A DNA stretch of 64,000 bases. It comes from UBA1546 sp049302185 (lineage in GTDB: Bacteria > Nitrospirota > Thermodesulfovibrionia > Thermodesulfovibrionales > UBA1546). The position numbers and the translations under genes were made by a program. Under the pieces are notes generated by a model, which searched no databases, was not told the DNA's origin, and saw only the letters and a list, made by a program, of their open reading frames with translations. The DNA lies in the NCBI GenBank assembly GCA_049302185.1, contig JBAQLV010000011.1, positions 1 through 64,000 of the forward strand, written 5' to 3'. Position 1 is the stretch's first letter, and each line of letters begins with the position of its first letter. Positions 30,960 through 39,983 of this stretch are shown here, in pieces.

Positions 30960-33341
30960 TCATTTCTTATTTTTAATTTTTGAATTTTTCTTCAGCGCTG
31001 CTTTAAGCACATCATCCATTGTATCAGCAAAGATGAATGTCAGGTCTTTCTTTACGTATTTCGGAATATCTTCAAGGTCTCTTTTATTTCTTTTCGGGAT
31101 AACGATATGTTTTATGCCCATTCTCTTTGCCGCTAAAGCCTTCTCTTTGAGTCCGCCTATCGGAAGCACCCTGCCTCTCAATGTCACTTCGCCGGTCATT
31201 GCAAAATCCTTTCTTACAGGTTTTCCTGTAAGCGCCGATGCAATTGCAGTTGCCATTGTTATGCCTGCTGAAGGCCCGTCTTTGGGTGTTGCGCCTGCAG
31301 GGACATGTATGTGAATATCTATTTTTGAGAAGACCTCATCCTTTATCCCAAGTGACTTAGCCTTTGAGCGGACATAGCTTAAAGCTGCCTGCGCAGACTC
31401 CTTCATAACGTCTCCGAGCTGGCCTGTTAGCGTGAGACTGCCCTTGCCCTTCATTGTAGTAGCCTCAACATAAATTATGTCGCCTCCCGACTCTGTCCAT
31501 GCAAGGCCGGTTGAAACGCCGACCTCGTCTTTTTCCATCTCTTCTTCGAGAAGGTATTTTGGGATGCCGAGAAATTTATGCAGATTTCTTGAAGTTATAA
31601 GAAAATTTTTATGTTTCCCCTCCGCTATTTTCTTTGCAACTTTTCTGCAGAGATTGGCTATCTCCCTTTCAAGGTTTCTGACGCCCGCCTCTCTTGTATA
31701 CTGAGATATTATTGTAAGAACTGCAGAGTCTGCTATCTTCAACACCTTGTCTGTTATCCCATGTTCTTCAAGCTGTTTCGGGATAAGATAATTTTTTGCA
31801 ATGCCGAGCTTTTCCTCTGACGTATATCCCGAGAGATGGATTATCTCCATCCTGTCGCGCAGGGGGTTTGGTATTGTGTCAACAAGGTTCCCTGTTGTTA
31901 TGAACATCACCCTTGAAAGGTCGAAGGGAACTGTAAGGTAATGGTCAACAAAGGTATTGTTCTGTTCAGGGTCAAGCACCTCAAGAAGCGCTGATGATGG
32001 GTCTCCCCTGAAGTCCATTCCAATCTTGTCTATCTCGTCAAGCATGAAAACAGGATTGTTTGTGTCTGCTGTTTTTATGCCCTGTATTATCCTGCCGGGA
32101 AGCGCTCCTACATATGTTCTTCTGTGCCCTCTGATTTCTGCTTCGTCTCTGACTCCTCCCAGAGACATGCGGACGAATTCCCTTCCGAGGGACCTTGCAA
32201 TGGATTTTCCCAGTGATGTCTTTCCAACTCCCGGAGGGCCTATAAAACAGAGTATAGGGCCTTTCATCTTTTCTTTCCTCAGCTTTCTTACGCTGAGATA
32301 TTCAAGGATTCGTTCTTTTACCTTCTCTAAGTCATAGTGGTCGTCATCAAGCACTTTTTTTGCCGCTTTTATATCAAGATTGTCTTTTGTCTGTTTTGAC
32401 CACGGCAGTTCAACCATCCATTCAAGATATGTCCTTACAGTTCCTGCCTCGGCGCTGTCAGGATGCATCTTCTCAAGGCGCTTAAGCTGTTTCTCTGCCT
32501 CTTTCTGGACCTTCTCTGGCATCTTTACTTCCAAAATCTTTTTCTTGAATTCCTTTATCTCTTCTGAGCGCTCATCTATATCGCCAAGCTCTTTCCGTAT
32601 AGCTTTTAACTGTTCTCTGAGGAAATATTCCCTCTGATTCTTGTCTATTTCACCCCTGACTTCTGTCTGGATTTTCTGCTGGACTGTAAGAAGCTCTATC
32701 TCTCTGTTCAGTATTTCACTGACTTTTTTCAGCCGCTGGGCAGGTTCGGTTATTTCAAGCACTTCCTGCGCATGGTCTGTCTTTAATCCGATATTTGAGG
32801 CTATGAGGTCGGCAAGTTTTCCGGGGTCTTCAAGATTTTCAATCACAATCATAATATCAGGGAGTATTGCTTTGCCGAGAGAAGCTGTTTTGTCTATCTG
32901 TTCTTTTACAGTTCTCATTATCGCCTCAGTCTCTATCGTTATTTCTTCGGGCTGAGTATCTGTTATTTTTTCTATGCTCGCAGTAAAGAATGGTTCTTCT
33001 TTGAGAAACTTTACTGTCTTTGCCTTGGTCAGCCCCTGCACAAGCACCTTGACTCTCCCGTCAGGGAGTTTCAGCATTCTCATTATGAGTCCTACGGTGC
33101 CTACATTGTAGAGGTCGGAAGGCGACGGATTCTCAGCATTAAGATCTTTCTGAGCAATGAGCATTATCATCTTGTTTGTGCTTAATGAATGCTCTATCGC
33201 CTTTATGGACATTTCTCTTCCCACAAAAAGAGGGAGTATCATATAAGGAAAGACAACTATGTCCCTTATAGGAAGCACAGGAAGGCTTTGAGGAATTTCA
33301 ATCTCTTTTTCTTTTTCTTCTTTTTCCGCTGCTTTTGCCAT
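30960..33341 (-). CDS. lon: ATP-dependent protease La (Lon)
   Basis: A cytoplasmic AAA+ serine protease for misfolded and regulatory proteins, 793 residues. The N-terminal LON substrate-binding domain begins SLPVLPIRDIVVFPYMILPL; Walker A is GPPGVGKTSLGKSIARSLG and Walker B V-F-M-L-D-E-I-D-K-I. The catalytic Ser is in GATPKDGPSAGITMA and its Lys in PIGGLKEKALAAKR. It is close in length to E. coli Lon (784). Upstream is galU at 61 nt on the same strand. Confidence 0.98.
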   Translation of the reverse strand: MAKAAEKEEKEKEIEIPQSLPVLPIRDIVVFPYMILPLFVGREMSIKAIEHSLSTNKMIMLIAQKDLNAENPSPSDLYNVGTVGLIMRMLKLPDGRVKVLVQGLTKAKTVKFLKEEPFFTASIEKITDTQPEEITIETEAIMRTVKEQIDKTASLGKAILPDIMIVIENLEDPGKLADLIASNIGLKTDHAQEVLEITEPAQRLKKVSEILNREIELLTVQQKIQTEVRGEIDKNQREYFLREQLKAIRKELGDIDERSEEIKEFKKKILEVKMPEKVQKEAEKQLKRLEKMHPDSAEAGTVRTYLEWMVELPWSKQTKDNLDIKAAKKVLDDDHYDLEKVKERILEYLSVRKLRKEKMKGPILCFIGPPGVGKTSLGKSIARSLGREFVRMSLGGVRDEAEIRGHRRTYVGALPGRIIQGIKTADTNNPVFMLDEIDKIGMDFRGDPSSALLEVLDPEQNNTFVDHYLTVPFDLSRVMFITTGNLVDTIPNPLRDRMEIIHLSGYTSEEKLGIAKNYLIPKQLEEHGITDKVLKIADSAVLTIISQYTREAGVRNLEREIANLCRKVAKKIAEGKHKNFLITSRNLHKFLGIPKYLLEEEMEKDEVGVSTGLAWTESGGDIIYVEATTMKGKGSLTLTGQLGDVMKESAQAALSYVRSKAKSLGIKDEVFSKIDIHIHVPAGATPKDGPSAGITMATAIASALTGKPVRKDFAMTGEVTLRGRVLPIGGLKEKALAAKRMGIKHIVIPKRNKRDLEDIPKYVKKDLTFIFADTMDDVLKAALKKNSKIKNKK

Positions 33342-33402
33342 TCTTATCTCCTGAATACAGGGTGCGAATCCGTCCGGTTAATTTACCTGAATCCTTGACC
33401 CT

Positions 33403-34293
33403 TTATTTTTTAATCATTGCCGCTATACCAAGCAGATATTCGGTAAACGGTTTCGAGACTTCTGAATTTTTCAGGGCAAAGTTGACCGTTGCTTTAAGAT
33501 AACCTAACTTGTCTCCTGCGTCATACCGCCGGCCTTTGAAAATATAACCGTAAATGGGTTCTTTTTTAAGAAGTTTTTTGAGTCCGTCTGTCAGTTGTAT
33601 CTCTCCGCCTCTGCCCGGAGGCAATTTATCGAGTACGCTGAATATCTGCGGGGTGAGAATGTATCTGCCTATTATTGCAAGGTTGGACGGCGCCTTTTCT
33701 CTTGCGGGCTTTTCAACGAGGTCGCTGATTTTATATATGCCGCTGCCGCAAGATTTTCCCTCTACTACGCCGTATTTATGTATCTCTGTCATTGGAACTT
33801 CTTCAAGCGCGAGTATCGGACAGCCGAGTTTCTCATACAGCACCATCATGTCTCTCAGCAGCGTTTCTTCCGGAGCGATTACATCATCGCTCAACAGCAC
33901 CGCAAAGGGCTCATCCTTTACAAACGGCCTTGCACAGAGGATTGCATGTCCGAGGCCGAGCGCTGCCCTCTGCCTTATGTATGCGAAGTTCAAATGGTTG
34001 AGCTTTGTTATTTCATTGAGAAGTTTTTTCTTATCCATCTTCCTGAGATTTTCTTCAAGCTCGTATGCCGAGTCAAAATGGTCTTCGATAGCGCGCTTAT
34101 ATTTGCCTGTGATTATTATGATCTCTTCAATATTGCATGCGATTGCTTCTTCTATCGCATACTGTATCATCGGCTTATCAACAATCGGGAGCATCTCCTT
34201 GGGCGATGCCTTTGTGGCAGGCAGAAACCTTGTGCCAAGCCCGCCTGCAGGGAATATAGCCTTCCTTATTTTTTTACGCATTTTTTTCTTCAT
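33403..34293 (-). CDS. galU: UTP-glucose-1-phosphate uridylyltransferase
   Basis: Makes UDP-glucose from glucose-1-phosphate and UTP for cell-envelope sugars. 296 residues; the start K-A-I-F-P-A-G-G-L-G-T-R-F-L-P-A-T-K is the nucleotide-binding loop, followed by K-E-M-L-P-I-V-D-K-P and Y-I-R-Q-R-A-A-L-G-L-G-H-A, which define GalU rather than RfbA. The start is in a lysine-rich stretch (MKKKMRKKIRK) with alternative ATG/ATA codons, so the exact N-terminus could be a few residues shorter. Confidence 0.96.
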   Translation of the reverse strand: MKKKMRKKIRKAIFPAGGLGTRFLPATKASPKEMLPIVDKPMIQYAIEEAIACNIEEIIIITGKYKRAIEDHFDSAYELEENLRKMDKKKLLNEITKLNHLNFAYIRQRAALGLGHAILCARPFVKDEPFAVLLSDDVIAPEETLLRDMMVLYEKLGCPILALEEVPMTEIHKYGVVEGKSCGSGIYKISDLVEKPAREKAPSNLAIIGRYILTPQIFSVLDKLPPGRGGEIQLTDGLKKLLKKEPIYGYIFKGRRYDAGDKLGYLKATVNFALKNSEVSKPFTEYLLGIAAMIKK

Positions 34294-34440
34294 AAAAATT
34301 AGACTACTGTGATAAGATAGTGCATTGCAATTTTAAATTATAACATATATCACACTTGTTTTTTCTGCTTTTGTGAGATAAGGTTCATCTGTAAATTTTA
34401 TTCTGCTTTTCTGAGGGGACTGGAAAATAAAATAACTCTC

Positions 34441-34449
34441 TGTTAAAAT
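34441..34449 (+). promoter_or_regulatory. Extended -10 (TGtTAAAAT) of the fabG operon
   Basis: TG, one base, TAAAAT, 29 nt before the fabG ATG. There is no convincing -35 box. Confidence 0.45.
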
Positions 34450-34478
34450 TATAGCCGATTTTTTGATTGGAGGGATTG

Positions 34479-35219
34479 ATGGAGTTTAAAGGTCAGGTGG
34501 CTGTTATCACAGGCGGCGCGCGCGGGATTGGAAAGACAATAGCCGAAGCGCTTGCAAGAAAAGGTGTCAATATCGTGATTGCTGATATCAGCAGCGAGCA
34601 GGCGCAGGGGACAGCAGCCGAGATGGAAAAGCTGGGGGTTAAGTCATCCGGAGTTGGAATTGATGTCTCAAAGTCAGAAGAAGTGGCTAAAGTATTCGGA
34701 GAGATAGCAAAAGACTACGGGAAGATAGACATTCTCGTAAATAATGCAGGCATAACAAGAGACGGGCTTATAATGAGGATGAAAGAAGAAGACTGGGATG
34801 CTGTGATTAATATTAATCTGAAGAGCGTATTCCTATGTTCTAAGGAGGCGGTTAAAGTAATGACAAAACAGAGATACGGCAGGATTATAAATATATCATC
34901 AGTGGTTGCTTTTATGGGGAACCCGGGACAGGCAAATTACAGCGCATCAAAGGCGGGGATGGTCGGGCTGACAAAGACTACCGCAAAAGAATATGCGAGC
35001 AGGGGGATTACCGCAAATGCAGTTGCGCCGGGCTTTATAACAACTGCCATGACCGATGCCCTGCCTGAAAATGTTAAGGAGGATATGAAGAGGGCGATTC
35101 CGCTTGGAAGGTTCGGCACTACAGATGATGTTGCAAATGCCGTTGTCTTTCTCGCCTCACCGGAAGCAGGTTATATAACAGGGCAGGTGATACATGTTAA
35201 CGGCGGGATGTATATGTAG
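34479..35219 (+). CDS. fabG: 3-oxoacyl-[acyl-carrier-protein] reductase FabG
   Basis: NADPH-dependent reduction of 3-oxoacyl-ACP in fatty acid elongation. 246 residues, short-chain dehydrogenase fold: cofactor loop TGGARGIGKTIAEAL, N-N-A-G-I-T-R-D, and the catalytic S-Y-K set in I-S-S-V, Y-S-A-S-K-A-G. An upstream TTG is in frame, but the ATG at 34479 follows TTGGAGGGATTG and gives the normal MEFKGQVAVITGG start. First gene of fabG-acpP-fabF. Confidence 0.96.
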   Translation: MEFKGQVAVITGGARGIGKTIAEALARKGVNIVIADISSEQAQGTAAEMEKLGVKSSGVGIDVSKSEEVAKVFGEIAKDYGKIDILVNNAGITRDGLIMRMKEEDWDAVININLKSVFLCSKEAVKVMTKQRYGRIINISSVVAFMGNPGQANYSASKAGMVGLTKTTAKEYASRGITANAVAPGFITTAMTDALPENVKEDMKRAIPLGRFGTTDDVANAVVFLASPEAGYITGQVIHVNGGMYM

Positions 35220-35230
35220 CTGAATAAGCT

Positions 35231-35296
35231 CTAAATCCTAAGCACCAAATCCTAAATGGTTTTAAAATTTGGGTTTTGAATTTGTTTAGGATTTAG
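35231..35296. repeat. Inverted repeat in the fabG-acpP gap
   Basis: CTAAATCCTAA (35231-35241) pairs with TTAGGATTTAG (35286-35296), with further CAAATCCTAAA and AATTTAGGATT units around. The gap is 136 nt. The hairpin could adjust the much higher expression usually seen for acpP. Confidence 0.55.
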
Positions 35297-35355
35297 ATAT
35301 TAGAATTTAGGATTTCTGAATTTGAATCTAAAAAACAAAGTATGGAGGAAGAATA

Positions 35356-35586
35356 ATGGTAGAAGAAAAGGTAAAAGAGATTATATCAAAACAGCTTGGC
35401 GTCAATGCTTCAGAGGTGACGCCGGAAGCATCCTTCGTTGAAGACCTTGGCGCGGACTCGCTGGATACGGTTGAACTCGTAATGGCATTTGAAGAGTCAT
35501 TCAACATAGAGATACCTGACGAGGATGCTGAAAAGATAACAAAGGTCAAGGACGCAATAGCGTATATCAACAGTAAAAAATCTTAA
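35356..35586 (+). CDS. acpP: Acyl carrier protein
   Basis: 76 residues, acidic. E-D-L-G-A-D-S-L-D-T-V-E-L contains the serine that receives 4'-phosphopantetheine. It starts MVEEKVKEIISKQLGV, with GGAGGAAG upstream. Its TAA overlaps the fabF ATG (TAATG). Confidence 0.98.
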   Translation: MVEEKVKEIISKQLGVNASEVTPEASFVEDLGADSLDTVELVMAFEESFNIEIPDEDAEKITKVKDAIAYINSKKS

Positions 35587-36830
35587 TGGAAAAAAGAAGA
35601 GTTGTTGTAACGGGTGTAGGCCTTATCACACCTGTCGGGATTGGAGTCGAAGAAAGCTGGAAAGGGCTTGTTGAAGGCAGGTCGGGGATAAGAAAATTAA
35701 CCCGGTTTGACGCTTCGGCTTTTGCAACGCAGATAGCAGGCGAGGTGGAGGGGTTTAACCCTGAGGACTATATAGAGCCTAAAGAAATAAAAAAGATGGA
35801 CCGCTTTATCCATCTTGCCATTGCAGCTTCGGATATGGCTGTAAAGGATTCGGGGTTAAAGATAACGGACAGCAATGCCGAAAGTGTCGGTGTGATAATC
35901 GGCTCAGGCATGGGCGGACTGCCGGCAATTGAATATTACCATTCTGTTCTCCTTGAAAAAGGCCCCAGAAGGATAACTCCTTTCTTTATCCCTATGCTAA
36001 TAATAAATCTTGCAGGCGGCCATGTGTCCATGAAATATGGCGCCAAGGGCCCAATTTCTGCAGTTGCAACCGCATGCGCTACCGGCAGCCATTCAATAGG
36101 CGACGCCTTCAAGATAATTCAGAGAGGGGATGCAGATGCAATGATTGCAGGCGGCACTGAATCGGTTATAACGCCGATGGGAATCGGCGGGTTCAATGCA
36201 ATGAAGGCGCTTTCCACACGAAACGATGAACCTGAAAAAGCAAGCAGGCCATTTGACGCAGACAGGGATGGTTTTGTGATGGGAGAAGGCGTTGGCATAA
36301 TGGTGCTTGAGAGCCTCGAACACGCACGCTCAAGGGGCGCCAGAATATATGCCGAGATTGTCGGATATGGAATGACAGCAGACGCTTACCATATGACTTC
36401 TCCTGCTCCTGAGGGAGAAGGCGCTGCACGGTGTATGGCTATAGCTTTAAAAGACGGAGGAGTTGCCGCTTCAGAAGTTGACTATATAAATGCGCACGGC
36501 ACATCCACAAAATACGGGGATGAACTTGAGAGTATCGCTATAAAGACAGTATTTAAAGACCATGCATATAAGCTTGCAGTGAGTTCAACAAAATCCATGA
36601 CAGGACATCTGCTCGGCGCTGCAGGAGGCGTTGAGGCTGTTGTATGTGTTTTATGCATGAGGGATAATATTGTTCCTCCGACAATAAACCTTGATAATCC
36701 CGACCCTCAGTGCGACCTTGATTATGTACCGCACAAGGCAAGGAAGATGGATGTTAACTGTGTCATGTCCAATTCATTCGGTTTTGGCGGAACAAATGCC
36801 TGTCTGGTTTTTAAGAGACTTAAAGAGTAA
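35586..36830 (+). CDS. fabF: 3-oxoacyl-[acyl-carrier-protein] synthase II FabF
   Basis: The elongating condensing enzyme (KAS II), 414 residues. It starts M-E-K-R-R-V-V-V-T-G-V-G-L-I-T-P-V-G; the active-site Cys is in SAVATACATGSHSIGDA, and the two histidines are in N-A-H-G-T-S-T-K-Y and K-S-M-T-G-H-L-L-G-A-A-G. The end F-G-F-G-G-T-N-A-C-L-V-F is typical. Coupled to acpP by a 1-nt overlap. Confidence 0.98.
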   Translation: MEKRRVVVTGVGLITPVGIGVEESWKGLVEGRSGIRKLTRFDASAFATQIAGEVEGFNPEDYIEPKEIKKMDRFIHLAIAASDMAVKDSGLKITDSNAESVGVIIGSGMGGLPAIEYYHSVLLEKGPRRITPFFIPMLIINLAGGHVSMKYGAKGPISAVATACATGSHSIGDAFKIIQRGDADAMIAGGTESVITPMGIGGFNAMKALSTRNDEPEKASRPFDADRDGFVMGEGVGIMVLESLEHARSRGARIYAEIVGYGMTADAYHMTSPAPEGEGAARCMAIALKDGGVAASEVDYINAHGTSTKYGDELESIAIKTVFKDHAYKLAVSSTKSMTGHLLGAAGGVEAVVCVLCMRDNIVPPTINLDNPDPQCDLDYVPHKARKMDVNCVMSNSFGFGGTNACLVFKRLKE

Positions 36831-36836
36831 TTTGGA

Positions 36837-37751
36837 CTATGCCAGCATCTCTTTGATTGTTAGTAAAACCGACTTGCCGAGCGCCTGCAAATCATAACCT
36901 CCTTCAAGAGCAAAAATAACAGGAACCTCTGCGCATGACAATATGCTGTTCACAATGCCTCTTATTCCTTCGTCAGAAACCCTTATGCCTGACAGTGGGT
37001 CTTCCGCTCGGATGTCATAACCCGCAGACACAATAATAATATCCGGCGTGAACCTTCTTACAAGATCAGGGAGCATATCCTGATAAATATGGAGGTAATC
37101 CTTATTGCCGGAACTGGAATTCAGAGGTACATTATAAGTGTATCCTTCGCCTTTGCCTTTTCCTCTTTCAGAGCCGCTGCCTGTTCCGGGATAGTGAGGA
37201 TACTCGTGGGTGCTAAAATAAAACACTGAATCATCTTCCTCAAACATATGCTGCGTGCCGTTTCCGTGATGGACGTCAAAATCTATGATGAATATTTTTT
37301 TGTATCCTCTTTTCTGCGCATACCGCGCTCCAACTGCAACATTATTGAATATGCAGAACCCCATCGCCTTTTCTGCCTCTGCATGATGTCCCGGAGGCCT
37401 GACAGCGCAGAATGCCCTCTCAACCTCTCCTTTTTTGCATTTGTCTATTGCCTCCATTACAGCGCCTGCCGCGTACAGCGCAGCGTCAAGACTGTTTTCA
37501 GACAGGTATGTGTCGGGATCAATATAGCCGGGCTCTGTTTTTTTGATTCTTTCTATGTATTCGTGCGTATGCACAGCCTCAATCTCATTGAACTCAGCCT
37601 TGCGGGGTTTTATGTGTATGAGTTTGTCCCATATATCTGAGGATTTAAGCGCATCAATGATCGCGATTAATCTCTCTTTGCATTCGGGATGCCACTTCGG
37701 CGTTTCGTGCATGAGGAATACATCGTCATATATGAAACCGACCTTTTTCAT
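36837..37751 (-). CDS. Histone-deacetylase-family hydrolase
   Basis: 304 residues. RPPGHHAEAEKAMGFCIFNN, I-D-F-D-V-H-H-G-N-G-T-Q, S-A-G-Y-D and A-L-E-G-G-Y-D are the zinc and catalytic blocks of class II-like deacetylases (AcuC, acetoin-utilisation or acetylpolyamine amidohydrolase relatives). It would remove acetyl groups from lysine or polyamines; the substrate cannot be told. The start MKKVGFIYDDVFLMHETPKW fits the family; the frame is open 28 codons further upstream, with another ATG at 37790, but the extension looks non-native. It converges with fabF, 6 nt apart. Confidence 0.9.
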   Translation of the reverse strand: MKKVGFIYDDVFLMHETPKWHPECKERLIAIIDALKSSDIWDKLIHIKPRKAEFNEIEAVHTHEYIERIKKTEPGYIDPDTYLSENSLDAALYAAGAVMEAIDKCKKGEVERAFCAVRPPGHHAEAEKAMGFCIFNNVAVGARYAQKRGYKKIFIIDFDVHHGNGTQHMFEEDDSVFYFSTHEYPHYPGTGSGSERGKGKGEGYTYNVPLNSSSGNKDYLHIYQDMLPDLVRRFTPDIIIVSAGYDIRAEDPLSGIRVSDEGIRGIVNSILSCAEVPVIFALEGGYDLQALGKSVLLTIKEMLA

Positions 37752-37802
37752 TACTGAAATCCTATCAGATTTTAAAAATTCTTTCCTCATCTCTCTTTGT
37801 TC

Positions 37803-37811
37803 TGTTATTAT
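37803..37811 (+). promoter_or_regulatory. Extended -10 (TGtTATTAT) of the AICAR transformylase gene
   Basis: TG, one base, TATTAT, 33 nt before the ATG at 37845, which has AAGGAGG upstream. Confidence 0.45.
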
Positions 37812-37844
37812 AGCTACACCTATTTTTAAGCCCAAGGAGGTCTT

Positions 37845-39137
37845 ATGTCTGAACTCAAAAAGATGTACCGCACTATTATGGATGACAATTTCCCTGATGA
37901 TATGACAATAAAATTAGGGAATCAGACACTCGTTTATAAAAAGCGTGCATGGAAGATTCCTGATGAAAAAACAGGCGAGCTTATTGAGAAGGGATTGCGC
38001 TACGGAGAAAACCCTGACCAGCAGGCTGCGCTTTATGAACTCATAAACGGCAATCTGGTTCTCGGCGGATGTGAGTATATAAATCCCGGCAGCGGGCTTG
38101 CAAGCAGCATCGCAGAAGGGGACATGATACAGGCAGGAAAACATCCGGGTAAAACTAATATGACAGACCTTGATAATGGCTTAAACATACTAAAATATCT
38201 CACGAATAAACCTGCTGCTGTTATCTTGAAGCACAATAACCCATGCGGCGCAGCGCATGGGACAGACATTGCTGATGCATATGACAGGGCTAACATGGCT
38301 GACAGGATTGCTGCATTCGGCGGATGCCTTGTTGTAAACAGGCCGATGGATAAAAAAACAGCAGAGGCTGTTAACGAAAATTACCTTGAGGTTGTTGCAG
38401 CGCCTGATTTTGAAGAAGGTGCAGTAGCGATACTTGCAAAAAGGAAGAATCTCAGGATTATAAGAGTTAAAAAAATCAGTGAACTTGAGAAATACAGGAA
38501 CTTCCGTTTTGTTGATTTCAAGTCGTTGATTGACGGCGGTTTGATAGTCCAGCAGTCGCAATTAAGCAGGATAAAGAGCAAGGATGATTTCATGCCTGCA
38601 AAAACAACATACAAAGGCAAAGAATATATTACAGAGAGGATGCCGACTGACAGGGAATATGAAGACATGATTTTCGGTTGGAGCGTAGAGATGGGGATTA
38701 CATCAAACTCTGTCATCTATGTAAAGAACGGAGAGACGGTTGGTATCGGCACAGGAGAGCAGGACAGGGTGGGTGTTGCCGAGATTGCAGTATTTAAAGC
38801 TTATACAAAATACGCTGATGCCCTGTGTTTTAAAAACTACGGCATACCTTACAAAACCCTTGAGATTGAAGTCGCAAGAGGTGAGAGGGATGCAGGCCTC
38901 ATTCAGGAGATTGATGAAGAGGCGAGGAAGAATAAAGGAGGGCTTATTGGCGCTGTGATGGTATCTGACGCATTCTTCCCGTTCAGGGACGGAATTGATG
39001 TCGGAATAAATCAGGGTGTTACAGCAGTTGTTCAGCCCGGAGGCTCGGAGAGGGATTTTGAGGTCATAGAGGCATGCAATCAGGCTAATCCTAAAGTGGC
39101 AATGGTATTCACAGGACAGAGGGTATTCAAGCATTGA
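37845..39137 (+). CDS. AICAR formyltransferase (stand-alone PurH C-terminal domain)
   Basis: 430 residues. G-L-R-Y-G-E-N-P-D-Q-Q-A-A-L-Y, A-V-I-L-K-H-N-N-P-C-G-A-A and F-F-P-F-R-D-G-I-D are the AICARFT signature with the catalytic Lys-His. The enzyme formylates AICAR with 10-formyl-THF in purine synthesis. The N-terminal IMP cyclohydrolase domain of ordinary PurH (about 190 residues) is absent, and the protein starts directly with its own N-terminal extension, so ring closure must be done by another protein. Fhs, which makes 10-formyl-THF, is encoded 1 kb downstream on the other strand. Confidence 0.92.
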   Translation: MSELKKMYRTIMDDNFPDDMTIKLGNQTLVYKKRAWKIPDEKTGELIEKGLRYGENPDQQAALYELINGNLVLGGCEYINPGSGLASSIAEGDMIQAGKHPGKTNMTDLDNGLNILKYLTNKPAAVILKHNNPCGAAHGTDIADAYDRANMADRIAAFGGCLVVNRPMDKKTAEAVNENYLEVVAAPDFEEGAVAILAKRKNLRIIRVKKISELEKYRNFRFVDFKSLIDGGLIVQQSQLSRIKSKDDFMPAKTTYKGKEYITERMPTDREYEDMIFGWSVEMGITSNSVIYVKNGETVGIGTGEQDRVGVAEIAVFKAYTKYADALCFKNYGIPYKTLEIEVARGERDAGLIQEIDEEARKNKGGLIGAVMVSDAFFPFRDGIDVGINQGVTAVVQPGGSERDFEVIEACNQANPKVAMVFTGQRVFKH

Positions 39138-39167
39138 TATAAAATCACAAGAAAGGAGACTAATAAA

Positions 39168-39650
39168 ATGTCGGAGACAAAGGCAACAATAGAGACTAAA
39201 TTCGGGGCTATAGAGTTAAAGTTTTTCCCTGATGTTGCTCCCAATCACGTTAATAATTTTACAGGGCTTGCAAAAAAAGGATTTTACGATGGTGCGACTT
39301 TTCACCGCGTAATACTGGGCTTTATGATACAGGGAGGAGATCCAAATTCTAAAAGTCCTGACAAGTCAAGACATGGAATGGGAGGCCCCGGATATACGAT
39401 TAAGGCTGAATTCAATAACATGCCGCACAAGAGAGGAACCCTCTCCATGGCAAGGTCTGCCAATCCGGACAGCGCAGGTTCCCAGTTCTTCATCTGTGTT
39501 GCTGATGCGCATTTCCTTGACAGGCAGTACACGGTATTCGGAGAAGTGGTCTCAGGCCTGGATGTGGTGGACAAGATAGTGAATCAGCCAAGGGACGCAA
39601 GCGACAATCCTGATGAGAGGATTGAAATGAAGGTAAAAGTTGCGGAATAG
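39168..39650 (+). CDS. Peptidyl-prolyl cis-trans isomerase (cyclophilin)
   Basis: 160 residues, no signal peptide, hence cytoplasmic. F-H-R-V-I-L-G-F-M-I-Q-G-G-D-P, M-A-R-S-A-N-P-D-S-A-G-S-Q-F-F-I and F-G-E-V-V-S-G-L-D-V-V-D are the cyclophilin active-site blocks, including the catalytic Arg. AAAGGAG before the ATG. It lies 30 nt after the AICAR transformylase gene and may share its transcript. Confidence 0.96.
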   Translation: MSETKATIETKFGAIELKFFPDVAPNHVNNFTGLAKKGFYDGATFHRVILGFMIQGGDPNSKSPDKSRHGMGGPGYTIKAEFNNMPHKRGTLSMARSANPDSAGSQFFICVADAHFLDRQYTVFGEVVSGLDVVDKIVNQPRDASDNPDERIEMKVKVAE

Positions 39651-39793
39651 AGATTTTTCAGCCTTTGAACTTTGGAAGAAGACTTAGGTTTGTGTTTAAG
39701 AAGCTTTTCAGCAGAGATGCGTATACCTTCAACGGCCGAGGAGGTTACAATATTTGCAACCAGCGCGGTTTCAAATATTTTCGGGTCTTTCAA
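39584..39793 (-). pseudogene. Small relic gene without a normal start codon
   Basis: An open frame on the minus strand reads L-K-E-T-N-P-Y-L-K-D-P-K-I-F, then A-L-V-A-N-I-V-T-S-S-A-V-E-G-I-R-I-S. It looks like a conserved small protein, but the frame has only a TTG (39793) and an upstream TAA, and its 3' end runs antisense into the cyclophilin gene. S-S-A-V-E-G-I slightly recalls Fic N-terminal helices, but this is too weak to name. Confidence 0.35.
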
Positions 39794-39929
39794 GTAAGGA
39801 TTTGTTTCTTTTAAAGACTTTTTAAGTATGACTTATTTTACCATATAAGTGTCGGTGACAGCCAGGGGCGGTGAGGGGGTTAATGAAAATACGGGAAGTT
39901 CCATAGTTCCTCAGTGCGAAGGTGAATAA

Positions 39930-39960
39930 AAAAAGCCTCCGGAAGATTCCGGAGGCTTTT
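39930..39960 (-). terminator. Rho-independent terminator of fhs
   Basis: GCCTCCGG and CCGGAGGC pair around AAGATT; on the minus strand the hairpin is followed by seven T. It lies 24 nt past the fhs stop. Four T on the other side make it weakly bidirectional. Confidence 0.85.
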
Positions 39961-39983
39961 GAAGGTTCAAATGCTAAATCTTT

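Noticed and set aside
39584..39793. Fic-domain protein
   Set aside because: Only a short S-S-A-V-E-G-I likeness; no HPFx(D/E)GN motif.
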